64,000 nt of DNA, from NCBI GenBank assembly GCA_930367215.1, contig OV884056.1, positions 249,701,127 through 249,765,126 of the forward strand. Reading direction: 5' to 3'. The position numbers and the translations under genes are program-made. Under the pieces are notes generated by a model. The model made no database searches, had not been told where the DNA came from, and worked only from the letters and a program-made list of their open reading frames with translations. This DNA is from Pollenia angustigena. Taxonomy: Eukaryota > Arthropoda > Insecta > Diptera > Polleniidae. How positions within the stretch are numbered: the first letter of the stretch is position 1; the number at the start of each line of letters is the position of its first letter. Shown here piece after piece: positions 1 to 11,300 of the stretch.

Positions 1-135
1 AAAATTTGCTTGATTTCAAATCCACTTCATTTCGATTTCTAGAACATGACCATATTTTTTTACCAAATAGTTCATGCGTTTCTCTCTTTAGAATCCGTTT
101 GGCTAAAAAACTATTGTACGGAGAATAAATCTAAT

Positions 136-659
136 CACCCCTATCGCGAATGTTATGGGAATATGATACATGGGATCAAACATAAATTCCCATCCCCAAC
201 AAATCGGTATCGCAAATATTTTGGGAGTAAAAGTTTCTATTGTGAATTATTTTTCAGTGCTTTGTAAACAAAAGTCTCTATTGTGAGTAACTTGTCAGTG
301 CCTGTATTGTGAAAGAAAAATATACAAAATAAAATACTAATAAAAATATGATAAAATAAATAATGAATAGTGTTTATCTTCATTTTCTTTATGTACACTC
401 CTTCAATAAGAGGAAAAAGTAATTTAATTTAGTCCTACTTTAGAATACAAATTAAAATTTACATGTTCCCTTCTCGTTCACATCAACACTTGTTGGGAAT
501 TTATTTATTAAAAAAATTCGAGGGAGTAAACAATGGCGATGCCAAATTTTTTAAGTTTGGGAATTCATTCCCAAAAAATTTGTTATGGGAATCATTCACA
601 ATACGAAATAAAAAAATATGGGAATATTTTCATGGAAGTAGCTGTTTGCGATAGGGGTG
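136..659. mobile_element. Non-autonomous TIR element, CACCCCTATCGC ends
   Basis: The ends read CACCCCTATCGC at 136 and GCGATAGGGGTG ending at 659, an inverted pair of 12 bp, and looser similarity (ATGGGAATAT / ATATTCCCAT) continues inward. AAT flanks both sides (133-135 and 660-662), which would be a 3-bp target duplication. The word TTATGGGAAT recurs inside. The interior has no transposase-like reading frame; the short open frames here look like chance products. The superfamily is not assigned. Confidence 0.6.
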
Positions 660-1375
660 AATGTAGCTGGTGTCCAAAAATTTATTAACGTAAATTTTCT
701 TCAACAACTTTACTAATTTACCACTTGCACAGTGACTATAACAACATACTTGAAGAAGATGCTCCACCAACAAAATCAAAGGGGCTAAAATTCGTCTAAT
801 GAATAAATATTTTAAACAAGAGGCAATTATTTGCTGAAGCATAGCAGAGGGTGGAATGTCTGCAAAAAGTTTAAAAAAATCCAAATTTATATTGACTCTT
901 TTAAAATCAAAGTGCCCGAAAGTGAAGCAACAATTTCGAGCTATTTTGACAAGTTTTATTTACAAAAGAATGTTTATTTACTAAAGCACTAATTTTTTCT
1001 AAAATTATCGAAAAAAAATCATGTAATTTATAAAATTTTTGGATTTAAAATTATTCGATTAATCGATTAATTTTGAAATGTTATTCGTTTAATCTAATAA
1101 GTTAAATATGCCAAATATCGATTAATCGTTTAATCGAACAAAAATAAAGCCCGATTAATTGAACACCCAAGGCACCTCCTAAAAATACTTAGTCGAATAA
1201 TTTTTGTTAATTATTTTCTGTAGGTCCAAATAAAAAGTATGTAAAATTAATGAAAATTTCATAACACGCAAAAAAAAATATGGTTGGGCATGGTTACGGC
1301 AACTACACTATGTTTATTGTAGCAATATATTGTTGTCGTACACAAATAATTGTTATTTTTATTAAATATCAGCAG
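660..1375. other. AT-rich spacer with an ATTAATCGATTAAT-rich segment
   Basis: No gene is visible. About 1040-1170 repeats short palindromic words built on ATTAATCG/CGATTAAT and ends in GATTAATTGAACACCCA. This looks like the right end of an element related in style to the TAGGG-ended elements at 46, 51 and 58 kb. No left end was found, so it is probably a truncated copy. Confidence 0.35.
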
Positions 1376-1688
1376 TACTGTAGTTGAGGAGGTCCATAGC
1401 GCAACGCAATAATTACACCATAACATTTTTTTGGATAAACGACAAAATGTAATTTAAGTAAGTTGCACATCATTTTTTTTTTTTTAACAATTATTGAGGT
1501 ATTATTGTCTACAAAAAATAATATTAATCACAAATTAATTTTTTTCTCTGACAGTTCCTTTTTAAGTTATTTAGATAACAAATTTGGAATTATTGCGTTT
1601 TGGGCCGAATCCATAGTATTTATTTCATTGAAAATATGAAAATATTATTCACAATCAACATAACAAAATCAAAAGGTGTTAACTCAAA

Positions 1689-1920
1689 ATTTACACTAGG
1701 GCCATTTCTTGCCGGACAGATGAAGTTTGATGGCGAGGGGTCGAAAAGGTAGAGTTTGTAGTACATGACTATCTGTACTGGACATTTTTTCATTTCTCTT
1801 TCTTACTTTTCGTAGTTTACATACAAGTATTAATTTCTGTCTGACTTCTAATGTTACGCTTCAGGTAAGATTAAAAGAGAATTCAAAAAGTGTCCGGCAA
1901 AAAATGTCCCTAGTGTAAAT
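1689..1920. mobile_element. Small TIR element, AATTTACACTAGGG ends
   Basis: Inverted ends of about 32 bp: AATTTACACTAGGG with TTGCCGGACA inward on the left, and TGTCCGGCAA then CCCTAGTGTAAATT on the right. It lies within the 1376-2719 element and directly abuts the element starting at 1930. The interior is non-coding. Confidence 0.6.
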
Positions 1921-1929
1921 TGGGACTTA

Positions 1930-2415
1930 CTTGAGGGTTACACGATCAAGTTTTGCCTATCAAGTTTTAATACACTCACACTTTTTTACCAATACACTCA
2001 TACTTTTAAAAATTGATACGAACTTGCCTTTAAAATTCTCTTGCCAGTGAGTGTTTCAATTTACGTTCAAGAAAACAGCTGATTTCAAGGTTAGTGAGCA
2101 AATTTTTCGTTTATCTTTATAAATTGTTTTCTTGATGACATCTTGATATTAACTGCCTGTTTAACGATATCGAACGTCATCGTTCGCTTAGAAAATAACA
2201 TTAAAAACAAAAACAAACTTCGAACAATGTTCGATTTTTGTTTTTGTTTTAAATGTAATTTTCTATGCGAACGATGACGTTCGATATCGTTAAACAGGCA
2301 GTAAATTGCTCAAAAATTTAATGCAGCCTACGTCACAGCTTTCAATTAATGTAAATTTTGACAAGCAGTATATGTAAAAGACTATCAAGAACAACTTGAC
2401 CGTGTGACCGCAGGG
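1930..2415. mobile_element. ACACGATCAAG-family TIR element, copy A
   Basis: The left part reads CTTGAGGGTTACACGATCAA and the right part CTTGACCGTGTGACCGCAGG. Both ends match three other copies in the window (7171-7731, 14981-16528, 28611-28883). Flanks are TTA on the left and TAA on the right, so the target duplication is imperfect here, while the other three copies have perfect TTA or TAA. The hairpin MITE at 2153-2301 sits inside it. Confidence 0.7.
2153..2301. mobile_element. Hairpin MITE M1 (CTGCCTGTTT family)
   Basis: Almost the whole 149 bp is one foldback: each arm is about 65 nt, starting CTGCCTGTTTAACGATATCG and mirrored at the right end as AACAGGCAG. TAA flanks both sides (2150-2152, 2302-2304). 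The arm contains CGAACGTCATCGTTCG and the loop-proximal part is AAAAACAAAAACAAA. TWA target duplications are typical of PIF/Harbinger-type elements. No coding capacity. Confidence 0.85.
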
Positions 2416-2719
2416 TAACTAATCAAAAATTCCTTACATTTTACAGTTATCTAAGAGTTACCACCAAAGCATAATTTATTTATAAAGTTGACTTTTTTAA
2501 AATTTCTTGTAAAGATTTATTGCAAAGATGTGTAATTATTGCATTTTGCTCTGAACCATTATATTTGATATTAAATTGCAGTGCAGTTATTGAGTTTTGG
2601 AAAGCTTTATAATGAAGGTAATATAGATTTCAATGTGTAGAATAGGATTCAATCAAAAAATCAAAAAACTTGAAAAATGTAATTATATCGTTTTGTTATG
2701 GACCTCCTCAGTTACTGTA

Positions 2720-4060
2720 AACATATCAATGTTTATCGCAATTATAAATTTTTGTATTGTTGACTGAAAAATAATTATTTTTCTAATAACTAAATAATGA
2801 TAATTTTCAAAACATATTTACTCTAATAACATTTTGTTAGCGCCATTTGTAATATAATTTTCCATTAGTTGTGTCGTTTGTTTTACATATGCCAGTAAAA
2901 TTATTTGTTAGTGAGTGGTTCAACAATTTAAAAAACAAAAATTAAAAAAAAAAATTTAAAAATAAAGAACATTATTAACATACAAAAATTGTAAAGTGGC
3001 ACAATTTAAAAAATCGATACAAAAAATTTTAATATTTTTTTCAATTGTTGTGACAGCACCACTGTATCATAATATGATTCCTTCTTATTTTGTTATGATT
3101 AACATGACAATAATATGATTACTTCTTAACTAAGTATGATTAACAGGATAATAATATGATTAAGGGAAAAATATTAATACATATTACGAATAAATTTAGT
3201 CATAATATGATTCATTAATAATCATTATATGGTGACTACAATCATGAATCTTATCATAATATGTTTCTCTTATAATATGTTTACCATAGACAGGCTTTTT
3301 CTTTGCGTGAATATAATGAAAATTAAATTCAATAAACTTTAGCCTGATAAAAATATAAAATTTTGGATTATAAAACAAAGAATTGTTTTTGGAGTACCAA
3401 ACATAGCAACATAATATTTTTTCCATGTGTCCCACTTATGGTGTGAGTAACTGTATCTCTTTTAAGTGTGCTATTTTTTCAGCTGGTTCCTTGTGTACTA
3501 TTTAAAGACAGTAAAGCAACTCACAAAGCGTTCCATTGTATGCCATTGGCTGTAATTGCAATAATTTTATGACTGTCATTAAAAACTTTGTTTAATTTTT
3601 TATATTAAAACATTAAATGAGAATACAAATTTATTTCCTATATACTTTTAGTGTTCTTATTTTTGAGCCACTAATTTTCTTTAATTATTTATTTATACAC
3701 GTAATATAAAATAAAATATTTTTTTTTTTTTTTTTGTCATTTAATTTTGACGTTTACACTAATTTATCGTATAATAATACAACGGGCAGTTCACAACAGT
3801 GCTCTTTAGCCTAAAATTTAACATATTTTATTACCTAGCACTGTAAAACACTTTGTGAATTGGTTAATTATTTTTCTTCAACTAATTATTTATTAACGTA
3901 AGATAAAAAAATAATAAATATTTATGTATTTTTTTCTATTTGTTAATTTATCAAATGTTTATTTAAGAAGCCGTTCACAACAGTGCTATAAGCACTTTAA
4001 GACACTTTATGAATTGGCTAATAGGTTGTGATAGATAGTAAATATTTTACAATAGGTAAA
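2720..4060. other. AT-rich spacer with ATAATATGATT repeats
   Basis: No gene was found. About 3065-3290 holds a loose cluster of the word ATAATATGATT and relatives (CATAATATG), in both orientations, resembling the palindromic words in the spz-intron element at 5437-5917. The rest is low-complexity AT-rich sequence, including a run of T at 3718-3736. Confidence 0.4.
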
Positions 4061-4914
4061 TACCAAAGCTGTGTTCACATTATGTGTATTTGTCATGTGG
4101 ATTGTCACATTTTCACATGTTAAATTTGTACATATAGTCTGAACCACTCCAAACAATAGCATGTGTTATTTGTACAGTACACTTGACACATTTAATTTAA
4201 GGTGCTATCACACGGGATGTATTTTACATATGTAGTGTCAAATTTTCCACCTGTAAAAGTTGTACACATCGTGTGATACATATGAAACTTTGCATGTGTA
4301 AAATACATGTGGAAATACATATGTAACTTTTTCGATTAGAACACGCTCTATTTTCCTGTGGGGAACATAAACAAAACAGCTGGTTTGTCATAAGTCAGCT
4401 TTTGTTTACATTTATAGGTTATGTCATAAGGAAAAACATAAGCAGGTGTGATAGCAAAAATTATGAATCGTATATAAAATGGAAATTTTGACATACATAC
4501 GGAATTACATATGGGTAAGAAAAGTGACAGTACATATGTCAAATACATCCCTTCTGATAGCACCTTTAGAACGAGTTCTATTTTCAAGTGACAAAGCATT
4601 TCACCTCAGCTGTTTTTTGTTAGAAAAATTGTTTGTGGCTACAAAAATTAATTGAAATTTTAATAAATATTAATTATAAAAGTACATAAATAATACAAAA
4701 GATAAATAATTCACAAATTTATTATTGAAAATGGTAGGTATATATTTTTTTTATTTTTGATAGGTTATGTCAAAAGTACGTTACATACCAAGATGTGAAC
4801 ATGTAAATTATAATCCTTATGCAAAAATCAAATTTTGGCATACACATGAAATCACATGTGGGTAGAAAAGTGACATTCCACATGACAAATATACATTATG
4901 TGAATATAACTTTA
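4061..4914. mobile_element. Outer TIR element with TTCACAT ends
   Basis: The left end (TTCACATTATGTGTATTTGT from about 4074) is mirrored on the right (ACAAATATACATTATGTGAA, to about 4906), and the match extends through GTCATGTGG and GTGACA. A second element of similar design (4200-4565) is inserted inside. No coding sequence. The outer limits are approximate because no clear target duplication was found. Confidence 0.6.
4200..4565. mobile_element. Inner TIR element, AGGTGCTATCA ends, TTA duplication
   Basis: Ends are AGGTGCTATCACACGGGATG on the left and CATCCCTTCTGATAGCACCT on the right, about 33 bp of inverted repeat with the TTACATATG/CATATGTCAA continuation. TTA flanks both sides (4197-4199, 4566-4568). 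It is nested in the 4061-4914 element and shares internal words with it (GTGACA, ACATATG, GGTTATGTCA), so the two look like related families. Confidence 0.75.
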
Positions 4915-5179
4915 TTAAGATCTTTTTTTTCATTAGTTATTGTTTAATTTTTTTAAAGTATATTTAACAAATTTTTTAATAATTATGGCATCAGTTATTG
5001 AGAACCATTATGGAGTTTTCAATTTGCAAGCTAAACTAATGGACAGTTTGGCCTGCCATCAATCCAGTGAGTTTTTGTTTGGGTTTCTTAAAAAAATTCA
5101 AGGAAAATGGGCTTTACATCGTTGTTTTTTTTTTTTTTAATTATAATAAAAAAATTTTGCACCAAAATAACCCGTTAAC

Positions 5180-5369
5180 TCATTGGTAGGACGTTTTCAG
5201 TACACATTTACAACACGAGGGGAATAGGAAATATTCCCTTGAAAGACTTTTGTCGGTTGCATTTGCATATGCAATCAGCGAACGTAGCACGAACATTTGT
5301 TCGCAAGTTGCAGTAAAACGCAGAGGTAGGCTTAAGCCAGTTTCTAAGCCGCATGTTTGACCAACGTCC
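5180..5369 (-). CDS. spz: spz exon F: last exon, second half of knot and stop
   Basis: 190 bp from acceptor CAATTAG (AG at 5371-5370) to TGA at 5182-5180. It codes for DVGQTCGLETG, then TATCEQMFVLRSLI, and ends FPSCCKCVLKTSYQ. It provides the last five of seven cysteines. The upstream intron (5370-5933) is almost wholly a foldback transposon. Confidence 0.92.
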
Positions 5370-8300
5370 CTAATTGAAATCAAATGAGAAAAAAATATTT
5401 GATTAAAAACCGAACTTTTGCTTAACAAATCTCCTACACGCAGAGAAAAAACATGTTTAAATATGGCCACCTCCAACAATACTATGTTTAAAGAAAATTT
5501 TCACCATATAATGTTTAAATTAATTATATTTTTGTCAAACCATATTATGGTTAAATTAGTCCCCGAACTAGGAGCTACAACCATATAATGGTTGCCTCTA
5601 AACATGTTATGGTTAAAAATGACAATAATTTGTTTTTTAATTAACAATAGTATTTTCCTCTTTTTCAAGAGCAACATGTTATGGTTGAGAGCCAACCATG
5701 ATGTTATAAGTGTTAAACATATTTTAGTTATTATTAGCCATGATATGTTAGGAGGCAACCATAATTTGGTTGTGGCTTCTCGATGGATGACTAGTTTAAC
5801 CATAATATGGTTGTCGTTGACGATAATATGGTTTAATTAAACATAATATGGTTAAAATTTTCTTTAAACGTAGTATCTTGGAGGTGACCATATTTAGACA
5901 TGTTTTTTCTCTGGGTGTAGCAAGCCAACTTACACACATTCCTCTATGCGTACGCCCTGTTTATAATTGGGTAAATTCACAATAAACAACCAATCGTAGT
6001 CCTTATTTACACCCGATTCTGGATAGATGACTCTGGTTCGACTCTTGCACAAGTACTCTTCGTTGGGAGCATTGGCCATACGATGACTGATATTTTGTGG
6101 CAATATTAAGTCCTCACTGAAGAAGGTTTCCAAATTGGGAAATTTCTTTTTTATTAGACCCTCCAGATAATGCTTGTCGGGATAATTGCGAACATGAGTG
6201 CAATATAATTTGTCCTTTTTGGAACCATCATCTTCCAGACAGTCATTGCTATCGATTTTATAGTCGTGATTTTTAGTATCTGGTTCTTCGGTGGGAAAAT
6301 GAATGGCTGGACAAATGTCAAAGGAAATAGAAATTCAAATATTTTTAAACCATAAAATAAAAACTTTTACAATTGTTGATTATTTTAACACTTACCGCTA
6401 TCTTTGGTACGAGTTTGTTGTTCCTCAGTTGGTGACGCTGTTGTAAGTTTGTTCTTAAATAGAAATTGTTTATTTTAATTAACTTTTGTGAACTTTTTAC
6501 AATTTGGTAATACGAACATTGCCAGTTAGTTCTTAGATATTTAAAAGCACATTCCAGGTGTTAAGTTTGTATATATAAAATAAAAGTGATTCCCAGATGC
6601 CAGATAATAAATTCATGCTTAGCAAAATAATTTACACAAACATTTTTTTTTTTTTAATTTACAAGCAAATATAGATTTTTGTAAAATTCACTGTGCAACG
6701 TGGGATAGCCATTACCATAGCACTTACCATTTTTTTTAGTGCAGGCTGTCAAAGCTTAGTTTTTGGATTAAAGTTTATAATATATGCTTAAATATATTAA
6801 TTTATTTTTTATTGATTTTAAGGTGCATGCATTATATAGCAGTTATGGGTTAATATAGACCTTAACCTACAAAACGTTTGCGTTTTATGTTAAGTACCAT
6901 CTCAGCCACCAGGGACCGAAAGCTTTAGGGCTTTTCACAAAATCACAAATTAACAAATGTTAAATTTAAAAGCTTAACTTATACTTAATTTTAAATTAGT
7001 AGTGGCATGCATTATTTTAACAAAACGGGTTAAGTCGCAATGTGTTAAGCAGACACCAATACACACATATGTACATAAATAAAGCATTCTCTCTTTAATA
7101 ATCTTTATACATTTATTAGGATTTGGCTTTGAGACCATGTGACTTATATTAACTTTACTTATTTGTTTTACCTTGCAGCCACACGATCAAGATTTTCTTG
7201 ATAGTCTTTTACATATCGTCATATTAAATACAAACGGACGTAACTACACTTTTTATTTTTTGTACAGGAGAAGAAAAAAACTTTACAAAATCAATAACAA
7301 CAAGGTGTAATTGGCGTTTGAATTTCGTTAATAAAATCGCCATTTTTGAAAGTAGGAATCTAAAATTTTGCACGAACATGTATTTTGATAAAACGAACCA
7401 TAATCGATAAAAAACTAAATTTCGAAATTTTGTGTAGTTACGTCCATTTGCATTTAATATGACGATATACTGTTTGTCAAAATTTCCAAAAATTGAACGT
7501 TGTGACGTAGGCAGCATTCAAGTTTTGACCAATTTACTTTCATGATGTAATCAAAAAAACAATTTATAAAGGCAAACAAAAAATTTGCTCACTAACCTTG
7601 AAATCAGCTGTTTTCTTGAATAGAAACACTCACTGGAAAGAGAATTTTTAAGGCAAGTTCGTTTTTTAAAGGTATGGTTGTATTGGTAAAAAAGTGTGAG
7701 TGTATTAAAACTTGATCGTGTAACCCTCAAGTTAATATAGACCGATTTCTGAAAATTTATTGAGGTATTCCATTTCCATTTGCAAAAGCAAGATACAAGT
7801 AAAAATAGCTTAGCATCTAATTTCACCAAGGTAACTTATAATTAACCATCACTTAACTGTCAAAAAACATATTTTAAACATGCAGTTACAGAATGATTTT
7901 GAAAATAGTTTTTCAAGGATTTATGGCTAGGTTTGTAACGATCACCAGCATAGAAACTATTCAAAACTATCTTAAGAAGATGAAATGTTTTTTTTTTTTT
8001 TTTAAGTATTGTATATAAGTGAAGGCCACGAGCACCACGACCCAGAGGATCTTTTGTGCAGCAGCAGTAAAGTAAAATGTATTGATCCGTTTAATATTGA
8101 AAAAGAAACTAAACTGCAAATGATACTAAAGAAAAAAAAAACTAAATTTATATGATACTTAAAAACCTACGTTGCTTATTTAAAGTCTTTTTAAGTCTTC
8201 ATTGTATATTTACTTGGCAAGGTGGCCCCAATAAAGGCTTGCCAGGCGGTCTTAACTTTTCTTGATTTACAAGAATTTTCAGTGCTCGTCAAGAATCTAG

Positions 8301-11300
8301 AAAAAAATGTTTTGTTAAGGATTTTTTAAGCCCAACCAAAAAAAACACGTTGCTTTTTTAAATTTGCTTACAGTTAAGCAATTCGCAAACTCTTCTATTG
8401 TGTCAAATTGGTTGTATATGCTAGCATTTTATGAATGTGATTTAACAATAATTGAGGAGCTCAAAGGGGTACAAGTGCCAAAATAAAATTTCTGAGTAAT
8501 TAAGATTTAAATATTTTTTTTTGTTTTAAAGAATATTTGTATTTAAATATATATTTTAAAAGTTTTTATCGATATCGATAAAACTCTAAACTGTAAAATG
8601 TGTGCTGACCCCAAATTGCTATTTATATAAAGAGCACCCTAAATTGCTTAAATAAATTAATGTTTGTACAATAATAGTGTTCATTGCTGAATCTAACTCA
8701 ATTCGTTTAGTTTTGACACTTGTACCTCTGATTCATAACGAAAGCCTGCAGAAAGTTTTGTTCATTTGTATTTTTTTACTTTAAACATATTTTAAGATAA
8801 GAATTCTTTAAAAATAATTTTGAATCTGACAAGTCCACCCTAATATCACATCAATACAGAAACAACAGGTAAAGAAAGAAAAAACAATCAGCTGTTTATG
8901 TCACACCATCTTGTAAATAAAAACACTTTATAAATTTCTTTATTTTGATAAAAAAAAAACACCCGAACTACTTAAAATCATTAGACCCCAAAGAATCCTG
9001 TGTTTTCGGATGATTGGCGCATCCTAGGTATACATACACCTGATCACCCCAGCACAGATTTTCAATGACCGAGGAATTAATATCGACATAACATTAAACT
9101 GTCATGCTTCTCTAGCCCGCTGCAATATCCCTGTTCCGGAGTACCTAATGGAGGTACGACTATAAAGCAGCGCAGAGAAAAATCTTTCACAACCTCTCTA
9201 AAATTTCTCTATGTACGCGTCAACTTTTAACATCAAAAGGTGAAATATCCCTTAGTTTATCCCTACAACTTCCGGGGGGTCAAATGTAAAGGCATGTTTC
9301 CGTATTAGTTCCGAAGTGCGCACTAAATTCAAACTTCTATTTAAGACAAATGGATAAATCCGTCTTAATATTTAGAAATATATCTAGAAAAATATTTTGT
9401 ATATATTTGTGAATATCTTAAAAATATGTTTAAACCATCCCTTCAAAAACAATTTAAATCTAGGATGAGTATTTTGGTACGAAAAATTTGACGAAATTCG
9501 GCACATTCTGAACATATGTAAATAAAATAATTTTGTTAATCCAAATATTTAATATTTTTACTTAGGCTTAAGTTCATCAAATTTAATTTTCATGAAATTA
9601 TTTTTATGAAGAAAGGAATTTTACAACATGAAAATTAATTAAAATTGTTATTGATAATCTTTCATTCTTGACCGTGGCCGGGGCACGAACCCCCTGGCCT
9701 GCAGGTTACCATGACATGTTTCGATTGCAACCACTCGATCTCTTCAAATGGATTTACCGTCTTACACTCGCAGCCATCGACGACTGCTGACGTCAATAGT
9801 CAAACATCAACCCTTAAACGAAATTGTATTTTAACCTTTGGTAAATCGAAATTTGATTTTTCTGAATGATTATCCATTTTTAATTGATTTTACATGTTTT
9901 TTCTTTACTTCTGTTTTCTCGTCCTTTTGTCAAGAATTCTTCTTGAAGTCCAAAGTACATTTTTTGTTTTTTTTTTTATTTTTGTCTTTCTTTTTTCTGT
10001 TAACCTTTTTCAGTACAACTTGAAGGACAAATGTACACATCATAGAGCTCGTGCCTTAGCTTTAACAATGATTAGATTTGTGGTTATTTTGTTGAACTAT
10101 TTATGGTTTTTAATCCAAATTTTTAATATTTTTAATTAGGCTTAAGTTTATGAAATTTAATTTTCATTAAATTATTTTAATGAAGAAAGGAATTTTAAAT
10201 AACCACAATACTAATTATTTAAAATAATTTTTTTTTTTTTATTATTAAGACCTTTTTGGAATAAGAGTTTTGGCATAATTGTGGCTACAGCAATAAAATT
10301 TGTCTCAGTTATTCACTATCGTTAACATTTGTTTCGGATCTAAAGAAAGTTACATCAGCGCTCGCGCCATCTTTGCTGCTATTGTGTATTAATAGGCTAA
10401 TTGCGAGGTTGAATCGTAGAGTCTTTCAAGATCGAGCATATAATATCATATCACATCCTAATAAAGCCCGTTTTACACTCTCAAACGTCTTAAGTACTTT
10501 GCTACCTGATCTAATTACACTATGTGACTGTTGTTTTGACCAAATGTATTTGACACCTAATCTTTATTTAAAATTGCCCGCTGAATCCGAATTTGAAGTC
10601 AGAATGGTCAAAAGTAATGGTAACATAACGATAAGGTGTCAAATACATAATGTGAAGTCACATTCGGATTCAGCGGACAATTTAACATAAAGATTAGGCA
10701 TCAGATACATTTGGTTACGACTTTGTTAAAAATTTGTGATACAGTGTTATTGTTTGATAATTTTCAAAAAGAAATAAAAAACAAAAACAATTTATAATGA
10801 CAAGGTTGTATTTTACTTAATATACGTAAGTCTTGTCAGAAAGTGTAAAGTACCCTTTAATATGAATCAATTATCTCGTACTAAACTATACTATACTTAA
10901 AGAAATAATCTCTTAGAAGAGTTTTCGAGGGAGATTTTATGAGAATTTTCAATTGCAAAACTTACGTTTTTTTAAAAGACAAAAAGGGTCCACCATTCGT
11001 TTATTGCTAAACAAGTTTGCGGAATAAGCTTTTTTCTGAAAACTTTCAAAACAAGATCTTTTTGAAAGGTGGCATGTCATAACGTCCAGTGTCATAGTGT
11101 CCATGGACTTTATGACACTTTTAAAAGTGTCATAGTGTCCATGGACTTTCCATCGGAGAAGTGTGTAAGTGATATAATGTCCATTTCCAAAGTGTCACAA
11201 TGCCCACGGACATTATGACACTTTTAAAAGTGTCACAGTATCCATGGACACTATGACACTATGCCACCTTTTTGAAATTTGTTTGATTTAAATTTCACTC

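Larger units (their letters stand above)
1376..2719. mobile_element. Outer TIR element of a nested cluster
   Basis: Inverted ends of about 40 bp flank this segment. The left side reads TGAGGAGGTCCATA from about 1385 and the right side TATGGACCTCCTCA ending near 2710, with ATAATTACA matched further in. It carries three other inserted elements (1689-1920, 1930-2415 and, within the latter, 2153-2301). No coding sequence was recognised. The exact termini and the target duplication are uncertain. Confidence 0.55.

Noticed and set aside
2150..2304. TTAA (piggyBac-type) duplication for hairpin MITEs
   Set aside because: Copies at 32955, 34702 and 44485 show TTA and not TTAA on both sides; a 3-bp TWA duplication explains all seven.
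5501..5840. Opposed open frames of 100 and 82 codons
   Set aside because: Both read the palindromic words of the spz-intron MITE in either direction.
9000..9320. GC-richer stretch as possible exon or RT fragment
   Set aside because: All frames have frequent stops and none gave recognisable motifs.
10373..10690. Open frame of 105 codons
   Set aside because: Its second half translates both arms of the 10543-10710 foldback; no family resemblance.
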